A program made the position numbers and the translations under genes. A stretch of 64,000 nucleotides of DNA from Leifsonia aquatica (GTDB lineage Bacteria; Actinomycetota; Actinomycetes; Actinomycetales; Microbacteriaceae). The DNA lies in contig NZ_JACHVP010000007.1 of the NCBI RefSeq assembly GCF_014190775.1, positions 34,257 through 98,256 of the forward strand. The letters are read 5' to 3'. Each line of letters begins with the position of its first letter. The stretch's first letter is position 1. The notes beneath the pieces are model-generated. The model worked only from the letters and a program-made list of their open reading frames with translations. It was not told the origin of the DNA and ran no database searches. Positions 1 through 8,795 of the stretch are shown here, piece after piece.

Positions 1-585
1 CGCTTCCCCGCCCGGCTCGCGCTGCACCACGTGCTCTCAAGGGAACAGCGCTCGGCGCCGCTGCTCTCCGGCCGGATCGACGAGGAGCGGCTGCGGCGGA
101 TGCTCGACACCCTCCTCCCGCCGAGCACCGTCGACGAGTGGTTCCTCTGCGGGCCGTTCGAACTCGTTCAGCTGTGCCGGGATGTGCTCGAGAGCGACGG
201 CGTGCCCCGCGCCTCCGTGCACTTCGAGCTGTTCACCACGGGCGAGCCGGGCGAGGTGCGCGGCGACGTCGGGCACCCCGTGGTCGTGCACGACGGCGAG
301 CGCACGGCCGAGATCGAGTTCACGCTCGACGGCACCACCTCGACCGTGACGACGCCGGTGGATGCGAACGAGTCCGTGCTGAACGCCGCGCTGCGCGTGC
401 GCGCCGACGTCCCCTTCGCCTGCACGGGCGGGGTCTGCGGCACCTGCCGGGCCCGCCTGCTCGACGGGGAGGTGCGGATGACCGAGAACTACGCCCTCGA
501 GCCCGAGGAGCTGGAGCGCGGTTACGTGCTGACCTGCCAGTCCCATCCCCTGACCGACCGGGTCGTCGTCGACTACGACGTGTGA
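1..585 (+). CDS. paaE: Phenylacetyl-CoA epoxidase reductase subunit PaaE (3' part)
   Basis: This is the 3' end of a gene that begins before the window; the frame is open from base 1. The visible 194 residues hold the end of a ferredoxin-NADP reductase-like NAD-binding domain (WFLCGPFELV) and a C-terminal plant-type 2Fe-2S ferredoxin domain. Its cysteines follow C-x4-C-x2-C (CTGGVCGTC), with a fourth in LTCQ near the end. This reductase-then-ferredoxin order is that of PaaE, which passes electrons from NADPH to the PaaABC(D) di-iron epoxidase acting on phenylacetyl-CoA. The PaaG-like gene 12 bp downstream supports a paa operon. Other reductases of the phenol hydroxylase type share this domain order, so the name rests partly on context. 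Confidence 0.82.
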   Translation, partial: RFPARLALHHVLSREQRSAPLLSGRIDEERLRRMLDTLLPPSTVDEWFLCGPFELVQLCRDVLESDGVPRASVHFELFTTGEPGEVRGDVGHPVVVHDGERTAEIEFTLDGTTSTVTTPVDANESVLNAALRVRADVPFACTGGVCGTCRARLLDGEVRMTENYALEPEELERGYVLTCQSHPLTDRVVVDYDV

Positions 586-597
586 GGAGCGAGCGCC

Positions 598-1368
598 ATG
601 ATCGAGCTGAGCATCGACGACGGGGTCGGCCGGGTCACCCTGAACGCCCCCGAGCGGCTCAACGCGCTCGGGCCCGACGACCTCCGCGCCCTCGACACGG
701 CCTATGCGGAGGCGGAGGCCGCCGGCGTGCGCGCGCTCGTGCTGCGCGGCGAGGGCCGCTCGTTCTGCGCGGGCCGCGACATCGCCGGCGTCGACACCAC
801 GACGGACGACGTCAGCGGCTACCTGGACGGTCTCGTCACCCCGCTGCTGCGCCGCATGAGCGCCTTCCCCGCCCCGACCTTCGCCGCCGCCCAGGGTGCG
901 TCGCTCGGCGTCGGCCTCGGCCTCCTGCTCGCCACCGACGTCGTCTACGTCGCCGAGAATGCCAAGGTCGGCTCCCCCTTCGCCGCCCTCGGCGCCGCGC
1001 TGGACTCGGGAGGGCACTGGCTGCTCGTCTCCCGCCTCGGCCCCCACCGCGCCCTCGACCTGATCTACTCGGGCCGGCTGCTCTCCGGCACCGAGGCCGT
1101 CGCGGGCGGGCTGTTCAGCCGCGCGTTGCCCGCGGACACGTTGCGGGAGGCCGTGGAGGCGGCGGCCACGTCCGCCGCGACGGGCGCCACCCAGGCGTTC
1201 CTCGCGAGCAAGCGCATCGTCGCCGGCCTCCGCGACGGCACCCTCGGCCTGTGGGACTCGATGGCCGCCGAGAACGCCGCGCAAGCCGCCCTCCGCGACA
1301 CCGCCGACTACCGCGAGGGCTTCACCGCCTTCCAGGAGAAGCGGCGGCCGCGGTTCACGGGGCGATAG
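598..1368 (+). CDS. Enoyl-CoA hydratase/isomerase, PaaG-like
   Basis: A 256-residue crotonase-fold protein. The first oxyanion-hole segment is visible as RSFCAGRDI and the second as QGASLGVGLGL. The usual hydratase glutamates are not obvious; instead there is an ALDSGGHWLL segment, resembling the DSGG/DCGG stretch of PaaG-type isomerases. PaaG isomerises ring 1,2-epoxyphenylacetyl-CoA to the oxepin and also moves double bonds in lower phenylacetate degradation. ATG 598 follows a GGAG ribosome-binding site at 586-589, and the 12-bp gap to paaE argues for one transcript. It could also be PaaF or another family member; crotonase fold certain, PaaG role likely. Confidence 0.8.
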   Translation: MIELSIDDGVGRVTLNAPERLNALGPDDLRALDTAYAEAEAAGVRALVLRGEGRSFCAGRDIAGVDTTTDDVSGYLDGLVTPLLRRMSAFPAPTFAAAQGASLGVGLGLLLATDVVYVAENAKVGSPFAALGAALDSGGHWLLVSRLGPHRALDLIYSGRLLSGTEAVAGGLFSRALPADTLREAVEAAATSAATGATQAFLASKRIVAGLRDGTLGLWDSMAAENAAQAALRDTADYREGFTAFQEKRRPRFTGR

Positions 1369-1416
1369 CAGGCAATCCATTCATTGCATGTCGTAGCTGG
1401 CTCCGAGATTCCTCTC

Positions 1417-1422
1417 TAGTGT
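1417..1422 (+). promoter_or_regulatory. -10 box TAGTGT of the 1429 gene (leaderless)
   Basis: TAGTGT ends 6 nt before ATG 1429, so transcription would start at or next to the start codon. There is no Shine-Dalgarno sequence here. The same spacing recurs at other genes in this window. Confidence 0.45.
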
Positions 1423-1428
1423 GACCAC

Positions 1429-1725
1429 ATGGCGAGTCACACCCCGGCCCGGACCACGTCACGTATCGAATGGTGGCTCTGCGCATCCGCAGCCGTCTCG
1501 GCCCTGGCAATGCTCATGCATCCTGTTGCGTGGCTCTTCGGGCTCGGGACGGCTGTGGTCGCGCTGGTGCTCCTGTTCCGGAGGGGCGAGAGGCGACGAG
1601 GGCCGCTCGTCGCTGCCGTGGGTTTCGTCGCCGCCTCGACCTCCATCCTCGTGATCGTCGGCATCGCGACGCAGGAGCTCGTTGCAACGACGGACGATGA
1701 GGTCACGGTCGTGCGGATCGAATGA
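1429..1725 (+). CDS. Small integral membrane protein, unknown function
   Basis: A 98-residue protein that I do not recognise. After a short hydrophilic N-terminus it shows three hydrophobic stretches (about residues 16-36, 38-49 and 62-82), separated by an arginine-rich turn (RRGERRRG) that the positive-inside rule would place in the cytoplasm. The tail is acidic. There is no signal-peptidase site or enzyme motif. It stands alone between the paa genes and the flavin monooxygenase. The leaderless-type -10 box just upstream and plausible membrane topology are the main reasons to believe it is real. Confidence 0.55.
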   Translation: MASHTPARTTSRIEWWLCASAAVSALAMLMHPVAWLFGLGTAVVALVLLFRRGERRRGPLVAAVGFVAASTSILVIVGIATQELVATTDDEVTVVRIE

Positions 1726-1802
1726 CGCCGGCCGCGCGACGTTGATTACGCACGATGACGCCGGGGGTGCGCCTGCCTCCCGCGTCCCGCATCCTGGACC
1801 GC

Positions 1803-3185
1803 ATGACCCGTCAGATCCGCTTCAATGCCTTCGACATGAACTGCGTCGCCCACCAGGCCTCCGGGATGTGGCGCCACCCCGACGACCAGGCGTGGCGGTA
1901 CAAGGACCTCACGTACTGGACCGAGCTGGCGAAGCTGCTGGAGCGCGGGCGGTTCGACGGGATCTTCATCGCCGACGTGCTCGGCACCTACGACGTGTAC
2001 GGCGGCGACAACGAGGCGGCGATCCGGCACGGCGCGCAGGTGCCGGTCAACGACCCCATCCTGCTCGTCTCGGCGATGGCGCTGGTGACCGAGAACCTGG
2101 GCTTCGGGATCACGGCGGGCACCGCCTACGAGCACCCGTACCCGTTCGCGCGCCGCATGTCGACGCTCGACCACCTGACCAAGGGACGCGTCGGCTGGAA
2201 CGTCGTCACCGGCTACCTGCCGTCGGCCGCGCGCAACATGGGGCACGACGACCAGCTGGAGCACGACGACCGCTACGACCACGCCGACGAGTACCTCGAG
2301 GTGCTCTACAAGCTGTGGGAGGGGTCGTGGGAAGACGACGCCGTGGTCCGCGACCGCGAGGCGGGCGTGTTCACCGACCCGGCCAAGGTGCACGAGATCG
2401 GGCACAGCGGCAAGCACTTCACGGTGCCGGGCATCCACCTCTCCGAGCCGAGCCCGCAGCGCACCCCGGTCATCTACCAGGCGGGTGCGTCCAAGCGCGG
2501 CATCGGGTTCGCGGCCGAGAACGCGGAGGCCATCTTCGTCGCCGCCTCCACGAAGGAGGGGCTGAAGGAGACGGTGGCCAAGCTGCGCGACGCGCTGGAG
2601 GCCGCCGGCCGAGACCGCTACGCCGCCCGCATCTACACGCTGCTCACGGTGATCACCGATGAGACGCCCGAGAAGGCGCAGGCGAAGTTCGAGGACTTCC
2701 TGCAGTACACCAGCGACGAGGGCGCGCTCGTGTTCATGTCGGGGTGGATGGGCGTCGATCTGTCGCAGTACGACCTCGACGAGCCGATCGGGCACGTGCA
2801 GAGCAACGCCATCCAGTCGGCGGTCGCGAACTTCCAGCGCCCCAACGAGGACGGCGGCGAGTGGACGGTGCGCGACATCGGCCGCAACGGCGCGATCGGC
2901 GGCCTGGGTCCGTTCATCGTGGGCTCGGGCGCGGAGATCGCCGACCAGCTGCAGGAGTGGGTGGAGGAGACGGACGTGGACGGGTTCAACCTCGCCTACG
3001 CGATCACCCCCGGCACGTTCGAGGACATCGTGGAGTTCGTCATCCCGGAGCTGCAGAAGCGCGGCGCCTACCCCACCGACTACGCGCCCGGATCGCTGCG
3101 CAACAAGCTGCACGGCGCCGGCGATCGCGTGGCCGAGACGCACCGGGCGGCGAGGTACCGGGTCGGAGCACCGGCACAAGGGTGA
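1803..3185 (+). CDS. LLM-class flavin-dependent monooxygenase, NtaA/SnaA/DszA family
   Basis: A 460-residue bacterial luciferase-like monooxygenase of the nitrilotriacetate monooxygenase component A group. These enzymes use reduced FMN from a separate flavin reductase to oxygenate organic acids, sulfur compounds or similar substrates. Family marks include the N-terminal RQIRFNAFDMN, GRVGWNVVT, a long RYDHADEYLEVLYKLWEGSW helix and PVIYQAGAS. ATG 1803 is preferred over in-frame ATG 1755 because the family homology begins at MTRQIRF; a CATCCT box lies 7 nt upstream. The substrate is unknown. The next genes are a GntR regulator and an MFS carrier, suggesting an uptake-plus-oxidation module. No flavin reductase lies beside it. 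Confidence 0.85.
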   Translation: MTRQIRFNAFDMNCVAHQASGMWRHPDDQAWRYKDLTYWTELAKLLERGRFDGIFIADVLGTYDVYGGDNEAAIRHGAQVPVNDPILLVSAMALVTENLGFGITAGTAYEHPYPFARRMSTLDHLTKGRVGWNVVTGYLPSAARNMGHDDQLEHDDRYDHADEYLEVLYKLWEGSWEDDAVVRDREAGVFTDPAKVHEIGHSGKHFTVPGIHLSEPSPQRTPVIYQAGASKRGIGFAAENAEAIFVAASTKEGLKETVAKLRDALEAAGRDRYAARIYTLLTVITDETPEKAQAKFEDFLQYTSDEGALVFMSGWMGVDLSQYDLDEPIGHVQSNAIQSAVANFQRPNEDGGEWTVRDIGRNGAIGGLGPFIVGSGAEIADQLQEWVEETDVDGFNLAYAITPGTFEDIVEFVIPELQKRGAYPTDYAPGSLRNKLHGAGDRVAETHRAARYRVGAPAQG

Positions 3186-3194
3186 GTCGACCTC

Positions 3195-3218
3195 CTTGCA
3201 CGCAAGCTTGCATGCAAG
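3195..3218 (+). promoter_or_regulatory. Tandem operator, two abutting 12-bp palindromes
   Basis: CTTGCACGCAAG (3195-3206) is followed directly by CTTGCATGCAAG (3207-3218). The second is a perfect palindrome; the first departs by one base. The pair covers the region just upstream of the -10 box of the GntR gene, so bound protein should block transcription. Autoregulation by that GntR protein is the simplest reading. Confidence 0.7.
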
Positions 3219-3221
3219 GCG

Positions 3222-3227
3222 TAGACT
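3222..3227 (+). promoter_or_regulatory. -10 box TAGACT of the GntR gene (leaderless)
   Basis: TAGACT ends 6 nt before ATG 3234 and there is no Shine-Dalgarno sequence, so the mRNA probably starts at the AUG. The -35 position falls inside the tandem operator. Confidence 0.6.
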
Positions 3228-3233
3228 GAAGGC

Positions 3234-3854
3234 ATGATCCCCGCCGCCGAGCACGCATACAGCCACGCCAAACGCCTCATCCTCTCGGGCGAGGCGCCCG
3301 GCGGCACGCTGCTCAGCGAGGCCCAGCTCGGCGCGGAGATCGGCGTCAGCCGCACCCCGGTGCACGAGGCGTTCCTGCGACTCGCGGCCGAGGGCCTGCT
3401 CACGCTCGAGCCGCGGCGGGGCGCGATCGTCGTGCCGATGTCGCCCCGGGAGGCGCAGAACGTGCTCGACCTCCGCGAGGCGATCGAGGCCACGGCCGCA
3501 GCCCGCGTGCGTGACGGCGGAGGCGCCGACGAGGTGCTCCGGTCCGCACTGGAGGAGGCCCTGGCCGAGCAGCGCGCGGCCATCGCCACCGGCGACGTCG
3601 AACGGTTCGTGGAGGCCGACCAGTGGTTCCACGCGGCCGTCGTCGACGCGTCCGGCAACGACCTGGCCTGCCACTTCTACGGGCTGCTGCGCGACCGGCA
3701 GCAGCGCATCCGGCACCAGCTGTTCCGCGTGCGTCCGGAGACGCTCGGCGACTCGCTCGCCGACCACGAGGCCCTGCTCGACGCACTGCGCAGCGGCGGT
3801 GACTACCCGGAGTTGCTGCGCACGCACATCGCGCGCAACCAGGGCGCACTGTGA
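3234..3854 (+). CDS. GntR-family transcriptional regulator, FCD subfamily
   Basis: A 206-residue regulator. The N-terminal winged helix-turn-helix (about residues 5-70) shows the GntR pattern SRTPVHEAFLRLAAEGLLTLEPRRGAIV split over helix, turn and wing. The C-terminal all-helical FCD ligand domain (about 80-200) contains HAAVVDASGN and DHEALLDALRSG. FCD domains usually bind small organic acids through a metal site. The stop overlaps the start of the MFS gene (GTGA), so the two are translationally coupled. A tandem palindrome sits in its promoter. It probably senses the substrate of the neighbouring transporter and flavin monooxygenase. Confidence 0.9.
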   Translation: MIPAAEHAYSHAKRLILSGEAPGGTLLSEAQLGAEIGVSRTPVHEAFLRLAAEGLLTLEPRRGAIVVPMSPREAQNVLDLREAIEATAAARVRDGGGADEVLRSALEEALAEQRAAIATGDVERFVEADQWFHAAVVDASGNDLACHFYGLLRDRQQRIRHQLFRVRPETLGDSLADHEALLDALRSGGDYPELLRTHIARNQGAL

Positions 3855-5065
3855 GCCGCCGGATCGCGGGTTCCCCCTGGCGCGGCGTCTTCGCCGTCAT
3901 GTTCGTCTGCTCGTGGTGCGGCAACCAGTTCAGCCCGCTGCTGCTGATGTACAAGGACGTGCAGCACTACTCCGAGCTCACCGTCAACATGTTCCTCGGC
4001 GTCTACGTGCTGGGGCTGGCGCCGGCCCTGCTCATCGCCGGAGCGCTCTCCGACCGGCACGGCCGTCGCCCGCTGATGCTGGCGGGCGTGATCACGGCCA
4101 TGCTCGCGAGCGCCGCGCTGGCCCTCGGCGCCCTCGGGCCGATGCCGATCTATGTGGGCCGGCTGCTGTCGGGCATCACCGTCGGCATCGCGATGGCCGT
4201 CGGCACCAGCTGGATGAAGGAGGTGTCGTCCTCCCGGTTCGAGCCGGGTGTGGACGGCGCCGCCGGAGCGCGCCGCGCCTCCCTCGCCTTCACCCTCGGC
4301 TCGGCCGCGGGCGCGCTGGTCGCGGGAGGGATCGCGCAGTTCACCGCCTTCGGCGAGGAGCTGCCGTTCCTCGTGCACATCGCGCTCACCCTCCCGCTCG
4401 CCTGGATCGTCCTGCGCATCCCCGAGACCGCGACCACCGGCGGCGAGCGCGGGCCCCTGCTCGCCCAGCTGCGCATCCCGGCCGCCGGGCACAAGCGGTT
4501 CCGGCGCGTGGTCCTCGTCGCGGCGCCGTGGATCTTCGCCGCCGCCGCCCTCGCCTACGGCTATCTGCCGGTGCTGCTCGGCGCGGAGACCGGCGACTGG
4601 GGCCTCGGCTACGCCACGCTGCTCACCGTGATCGCGCTCGGTGTCGCGTCGCTCGTCCAGCCGATCGCGAAGCGGCTGCACTCCGTGTCGAGCGCGCGCG
4701 GGCTGGTCGCCGCGCTGGCGACGATCGGCGGCGGCCTCATCGTGCTCACCGGCGCGGTCGTCTCCCGCTCGCTCGTGCTCGGCGTGGTCGCGGCCGTGAT
4801 CCTCGGCGCCGGGATGGGCATCGCCCTGGTCTCGGGTCTGCTGGAGGTGCAGCGCATCGCGACACCGCGCGACCTGGCCGGTCTGACGGGCGTGTTCTAC
4901 GCGGTCGCCTACGCCGGATTCCTCGTTCCGACCATCATGGCCGCACTCACCCCGCCGCTGTCGACGGTCGGCCTGTTCCTGGCCCTGATCGTGCTGGCCG
5001 CACTCTCGGCGGCGGCCCTGCTCGCCTCGTACACGAAGCACCTGCCGCGCGCGGCCGAGGCCTGA
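3851..5065 (+). CDS. MFS transporter
   Basis: A 404-residue major facilitator superfamily protein with about 12 hydrophobic segments. The cytoplasmic loop between helices 2 and 3 has the family signature GALSDRHGRRP. A long hydrophilic loop (about residues 120-140) follows helix 4. It starts with GTG inside the stop of the GntR gene, so it is co-transcribed and coupled. The cargo is not predictable from sequence; the neighbouring regulator and flavin monooxygenase suggest an organic compound being imported for oxidation, or an exported product. Confidence 0.85.
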   Translation: MSRRIAGSPWRGVFAVMFVCSWCGNQFSPLLLMYKDVQHYSELTVNMFLGVYVLGLAPALLIAGALSDRHGRRPLMLAGVITAMLASAALALGALGPMPIYVGRLLSGITVGIAMAVGTSWMKEVSSSRFEPGVDGAAGARRASLAFTLGSAAGALVAGGIAQFTAFGEELPFLVHIALTLPLAWIVLRIPETATTGGERGPLLAQLRIPAAGHKRFRRVVLVAAPWIFAAAALAYGYLPVLLGAETGDWGLGYATLLTVIALGVASLVQPIAKRLHSVSSARGLVAALATIGGGLIVLTGAVVSRSLVLGVVAAVILGAGMGIALVSGLLEVQRIATPRDLAGLTGVFYAVAYAGFLVPTIMAALTPPLSTVGLFLALIVLAALSAAALLASYTKHLPRAAEA

Positions 5066-5095
5066 CCGCAGCGCGACCCCCGCTCCGGCCCGCGC

Positions 5096-6430
5096 TCAGA
5101 CCCGCGTCGCCAGCAGCCGCTCGACCGCCCGCAGCGGGATGGGGATCCACGCCGGCCGGTGCCGCGCCTCGTACGCGATCTCGTAGACGGCCTTGTCGAG
5201 CTCGAACGCGGCGAGCAGCGCGTGGTGCTCCTCCAGCTCGGCGCCCGCCACCGACGCGTACCCCTCCAGGTAGGCGTCACGGGCGCGGGACGCCCACGCT
5301 TCGGCGTCGACGGGCGGATGGCGCTGCGCGAGCGATCCCGCGACGTAGTCGAACGAGCGGAGCATGCCCGCCACATCCCGCATCGTCGAGTCCGGGAGGC
5401 TGCGCTCGGCCAGCGGGCGCAGCGGCTCGCCCTCGAAGTCGATGAACTGCCAGCCCCGCTCGGGCGAGTGCAGCACCTGGCCGAGGTGCAGATCGCCGTG
5501 GATGCGCTGCAGCACGGGCAGCGGCGCCGCGGCGGCCGCCTCGTAGACGGCCGCGATGCCGGGGCGCAGGCGCTCGACCTCCGGTACCTCCGTCGTGGTG
5601 ACGGTCAGCCGGCGGAGCATCCCGTCGAGCGCGCGCCGCACGTCGTCCGCGTCCGCGGGCCGGGTGGGCAGCGCCTGCGCGAGCTGGCGGTGCAGCTCGG
5701 CCGTGCCATGACCCAGGTCGAAGGCGCGGTCGGCGAAGTCCTCCGCGTGCTCGGCGGCCGAGACCGCGAGCTCCCAGCCGTCCTCGGCTCCGACCAGGAA
5801 GTCCTGGATGAGCGCGAGCTCTCCGCCCGCGCGGCCTCCGCCGGCCGACGGCCACTCGCCGGTCAGCCAGCCCAGCAGCGCCGGGGTGCGGAGCGACCCG
5901 CCGGACGTCAGCGCAGCGAGCGTCGACACGTCGGGGTTCTCGCCGTCCTGCACGACGCGGAACACCTTGACCAGCGCGAGCCGGTCGCCGGCCAGCTCGG
6001 CGACGATCGACGTGTTGGACTGCTCGCCGGTCAGCCGGCGGGAGGAACGCACGTCGATCGGCTCGCCGAGGGAGTGGCCCTGCGCGTGGGCGTCGCGACC
6101 CTCGGAGCGCTGCGCGCCGGTCATCAGGCCGATGAGGGCGGCGACGTAGGCCTCCTCGGTCGGTCCGTCGTAGAGGAAGCGGCCGCCGGCTTCGCCGATC
6201 AACGCGGCGGCGTCGCCGTCGCGGTCGGGGCGCGCCACGACGGGCACCTGGTAGACGCGCGGCGTGCGCGGGGCGTCGTCGCAGAAGAAGTGGGTGACGA
6301 TGCGCAGTCCGGGTTCGGCGGGTTCGAGCTCGAATGAGGCGAGGAGGCGCAGTCGCGGCTCGACGCTCTTGGTCGAATACCACCGTTGGCGCCGCATCCA
6401 TGACCCGACGAGCTCTGTGAGTTCGGTCAT
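5096..6430 (-). CDS. Maltokinase-like phosphotransferase
   Basis: A 444-residue protein of the aminoglycoside phosphotransferase/choline kinase fold. The N-terminus (RQRWYSTKS) resembles the cap domain of actinobacterial maltokinase. The C-terminal lobe has the Brenner-type catalytic loop HGDLHLGQVL and the metal-binding IDFEGEP, followed by DVAGMLRSFDY as in Mak/Pep2. Maltokinase makes maltose 1-phosphate for the GlgE glucan pathway. ATG 6430 is chosen because the family begins at this position; an in-frame extension to 6472 lacks support. No treS, glgE or glgB gene is adjacent, so the substrate is less certain than the fold. Confidence 0.78.
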   Translation of the reverse strand: MTELTELVGSWMRRQRWYSTKSVEPRLRLLASFELEPAEPGLRIVTHFFCDDAPRTPRVYQVPVVARPDRDGDAAALIGEAGGRFLYDGPTEEAYVAALIGLMTGAQRSEGRDAHAQGHSLGEPIDVRSSRRLTGEQSNTSIVAELAGDRLALVKVFRVVQDGENPDVSTLAALTSGGSLRTPALLGWLTGEWPSAGGGRAGGELALIQDFLVGAEDGWELAVSAAEHAEDFADRAFDLGHGTAELHRQLAQALPTRPADADDVRRALDGMLRRLTVTTTEVPEVERLRPGIAAVYEAAAAAPLPVLQRIHGDLHLGQVLHSPERGWQFIDFEGEPLRPLAERSLPDSTMRDVAGMLRSFDYVAGSLAQRHPPVDAEAWASRARDAYLEGYASVAGAELEEHHALLAAFELDKAVYEIAYEARHRPAWIPIPLRAVERLLATRV

Positions 6431-6509
6431 GGTCTGCACGGTACGCCCACCCGGCGACCTCGCCGAGAACAACCGGCGAACGCGCAGGATCGACGCAGGT
6501 TCCGGCCGC

Positions 6510-7928
6510 TCAGCGGGTGCCGACCGCGACCCCGCGGGCCGCCAGGAACGGCATCGGGTCGATCTGCAGGCCGTTCACTCGCACCTCCAGGTGCAGGTGG
6601 CATCCGGTGGAGGCGCCCGTCGAGCCGACCTGGGCGATGGCCTGGCCCGCGGCCACGACCTGCCCGACCGTGACGCCGATCCCGCCGTCGCGGATGTGCC
6701 CGTAGGCGGTCTGCACGCCGCCGCCGTGGTCGATCAGGATGAAATTGCCGTACGAGCCGTTCGGCCCGGCGTCCACGACCGTTCCGGCCGCGGCGGCCAC
6801 GATCGTGGTGCCGCAGGATGCGCCGATGTCGTCGCCGGGGTGGAAGAGCGCGGTCCCCGCCGGCCGCGAGGGCCGCGGGCCGAAGCCGTCCGTCAGCGGT
6901 CCGTGGACCGGGAGGGTCCACCCGTCCGGGATGAGGGACGGGTCGACCGTCAGCGTCTGCCATCCGGAGTCCGCCGAGAGCACGGTCGGCACGGCGGCGA
7001 GGGCGGCGACCGCGAGGTCGACGCGGGACTGCGCGTCGGCGACGGCCTGCTCGCTGCCGGAGACGTCCACCGCGGTGACGGCCTGTCCCGCGCGGTCGGC
7101 CTTCGTGCGGGCGGTCTCGGCGGCGCGCGCGTCGGCGCTGGCAGCACGGATCGTGCGCGAGCCATCCGCCGAGAGGGAGCGCAGCCGGTCCACGGCGCCG
7201 AGCTTGCCGAGCAGATCGCCCCGCCCGTTCAGCACGGCCGCGAGCGGATCCTCCAGCGGGGCGCGCGAGACCGCGGCGCGCACCAGTGCTGCGGCGGCCG
7301 CAGCGGACGACGCGGCACGCTTCTCCGCCGCCTTCGCCTGGGCCGCCAGGGCATCGGCGACCGTCTTGGCCTGCTCCTGCTCGCTCTGCGCCTCCCTGGA
7401 CTGCTCGGAGGCCGTCGCGAGGTCCTCCTGGGCGGCCGCGAGGTCGCTCGCCAGCTGGGACGCCTGGGCCACCTCGGCCGCGTCGATCACCGGGCCGGAG
7501 CCGAGGTCGGGGACGGCGAGGGGTACGTCATCGGTCGGGGCGGGAGCGGCCGGGGCCGGGGCCGGGGGCGCGGGAACCGGAGTGCCGGTCGGCGTCGGGG
7601 TGGGGGTCGGGGTCGGAGTGGGTGTGACGGTGGGGGTGGGCGTCGGCGTCGGAGTGGGCGTCCCGGTCGGATCCGGCGTCGGGGTCGGAGTGGGCGTCGG
7701 CGACGGCGTCTCCGTCTCACCCGGGGCCGGCGCGGGTGCCGGCGTCACGCATCCCGTGGCCGGACAGTCCTCGGCGGACGCTGCCGACACGGGCCCCGCC
7801 AGCACACCGAGGCCGCCGAACGCGAGCGCCGAGACGAGGGCCAGCACGTTCGCGGCCCGCGGGGGACCAGCGCGGCGCGGACTCCCGCGTCGTGACCCCA
7901 CCCGCCGACTTCGCTGCGCGCTCTGCAT
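6510..7928 (-). CDS. Secreted M23 family metallopeptidase with Pro/Thr linker
   Basis: A 472-residue exported protein. The order is a basic N-region and hydrophobic signal segment (about 25-50), a long TP-repeat linker, an alanine-rich coiled-coil region with EQSREAQSEQEQ, and a C-terminal LytM/M23 domain. The zinc-site motifs H-x3-D (HPGDD) and HLHLEV are both present, so the domain should be active against peptidoglycan cross-bridges or act with another hydrolase. The coiled coil before M23 resembles EnvC/RipA-type division factors. ATG 7928 gives a normal signal peptide; GTG 7982 in the same frame is possible. Neither has a clear Shine-Dalgarno sequence. Confidence 0.85.
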   Translation of the reverse strand: MQSAQRSRRVGSRRGSPRRAGPPRAANVLALVSALAFGGLGVLAGPVSAASAEDCPATGCVTPAPAPAPGETETPSPTPTPTPTPDPTGTPTPTPTPTPTVTPTPTPTPTPTPTGTPVPAPPAPAPAAPAPTDDVPLAVPDLGSGPVIDAAEVAQASQLASDLAAAQEDLATASEQSREAQSEQEQAKTVADALAAQAKAAEKRAASSAAAAAALVRAAVSRAPLEDPLAAVLNGRGDLLGKLGAVDRLRSLSADGSRTIRAASADARAAETARTKADRAGQAVTAVDVSGSEQAVADAQSRVDLAVAALAAVPTVLSADSGWQTLTVDPSLIPDGWTLPVHGPLTDGFGPRPSRPAGTALFHPGDDIGASCGTTIVAAAAGTVVDAGPNGSYGNFILIDHGGGVQTAYGHIRDGGIGVTVGQVVAAGQAIAQVGSTGASTGCHLHLEVRVNGLQIDPMPFLAARGVAVGTR

Positions 7929-8045
7929 GATCACGCGGGCCCACGCCGATCGCGGCGGCGGCTCGCCCTCTGATGCTCTCACCGCGCCGGGGTCCGGGAC
8001 AAGACTCGGCGGCCAGGTCGGATGCGGCTCACAGCCTCCGCACGG

Positions 8046-8051
8046 TACGGT
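8046..8051 (+). promoter_or_regulatory. -10 box TACGGT of lepB
   Basis: TACGGT ends 8 nt before GTG 8060 and no Shine-Dalgarno sequence intervenes, which fits leaderless initiation. Confidence 0.4.
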
Positions 8052-8059
8052 GAGGCATT

Positions 8060-8794
8060 GTGACCGACAGCACCGCCACGACCCGCCCTCGCCGCGCCAC
8101 TCGCAAGTCCGGGTGGAAGTCGCTGCTGCGGGATGTCGTCGTCATCTTCGTCGTCGCGGTCCTCGTCTCGTTCCTGATCAAGACCTTCGTCGCGCGCTCC
8201 TTCTACATCCCCTCCGGGTCGATGGAGAACACCCTCCAGATCAACGACCGGATCATCGTCAACGAGCTCCAGCCGCGCGTCTTCCCGCTGCAGCGCGGCG
8301 ATGTGGTCGTGTTCAAGGATCCGGGCGGCTGGCTGCCCGCGCCCGCCCCGGACAACAGCAACGCGCTCCAGAAGGGCGTCGGCGCGGTGCTCGACTTCGT
8401 CGGCCTCGGCGCCTCCGACAGCGACCAGCACCTCGTGAAGCGCCTCATCGGCCTCCCCGGTGACAAGATCAGCTGCTGTAACGCGCTCGGCCAAATGACC
8501 GTCAACGGCGTGCCACTGAAAGAGCCGTACGTGCTCCTCCCCGCCGGCGTGCAGCAGGTCTCGGGCAAGCCGTTCTCCGTCACCGTGCCCGCCGGCAAGG
8601 TGTGGGTGATGGGCGACAATCGCTACAACTCGGCCGACTCCCGCTACCACATGGACGACCCGGGCGGCGGGTTCGTTCCCCTCGACGATGTCGTCGGCAA
8701 GGCCTTCGTCGTCAGCTGGCCGCTGAGCCACTGGTCGTGGCTCAGCGACTATCCCGAGACCTTCGCGGGCGTCGAGGACGCCGAGAAGAAGTAG
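8060..8794 (+). CDS. lepB: Signal peptidase I
   Basis: A 244-residue membrane-anchored serine protease that removes signal peptides from exported proteins. One transmembrane segment lies at about residues 23-43. The catalytic serine is in PSGSME (Ser54) and the general-base lysine in LVKRLIGLPGD (Lys127). Box D GDKIS and box E VMGDNRYNSADSR are also present. An insertion around residues 88-120 (PAPAPDNSNALQ and a short hydrophobic stretch) between the boxes is common in actinobacterial forms. It starts with GTG and is probably leaderless. It ends one base before the convergent SIP gene. Confidence 0.95.
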   Translation: MTDSTATTRPRRATRKSGWKSLLRDVVVIFVVAVLVSFLIKTFVARSFYIPSGSMENTLQINDRIIVNELQPRVFPLQRGDVVVFKDPGGWLPAPAPDNSNALQKGVGAVLDFVGLGASDSDQHLVKRLIGLPGDKISCCNALGQMTVNGVPLKEPYVLLPAGVQQVSGKPFSVTVPAGKVWVMGDNRYNSADSRYHMDDPGGGFVPLDDVVGKAFVVSWPLSHWSWLSDYPETFAGVEDAEKK

Positions 8795-8795
8795 C

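Noticed and set aside
1746..3827. Long minus-strand open frame opposite the flavin monooxygenase and GntR genes
   Set aside because: No motifs, no start signals, and the plus-strand genes are unmistakable.
7560..7735. Tandem short repeats in the M23 peptidase gene
   Set aside because: They encode a Thr-Pro linker; the repetition is explained by protein composition, not by a DNA repeat element. The same holds for 34740-34840 and 35165-35225.
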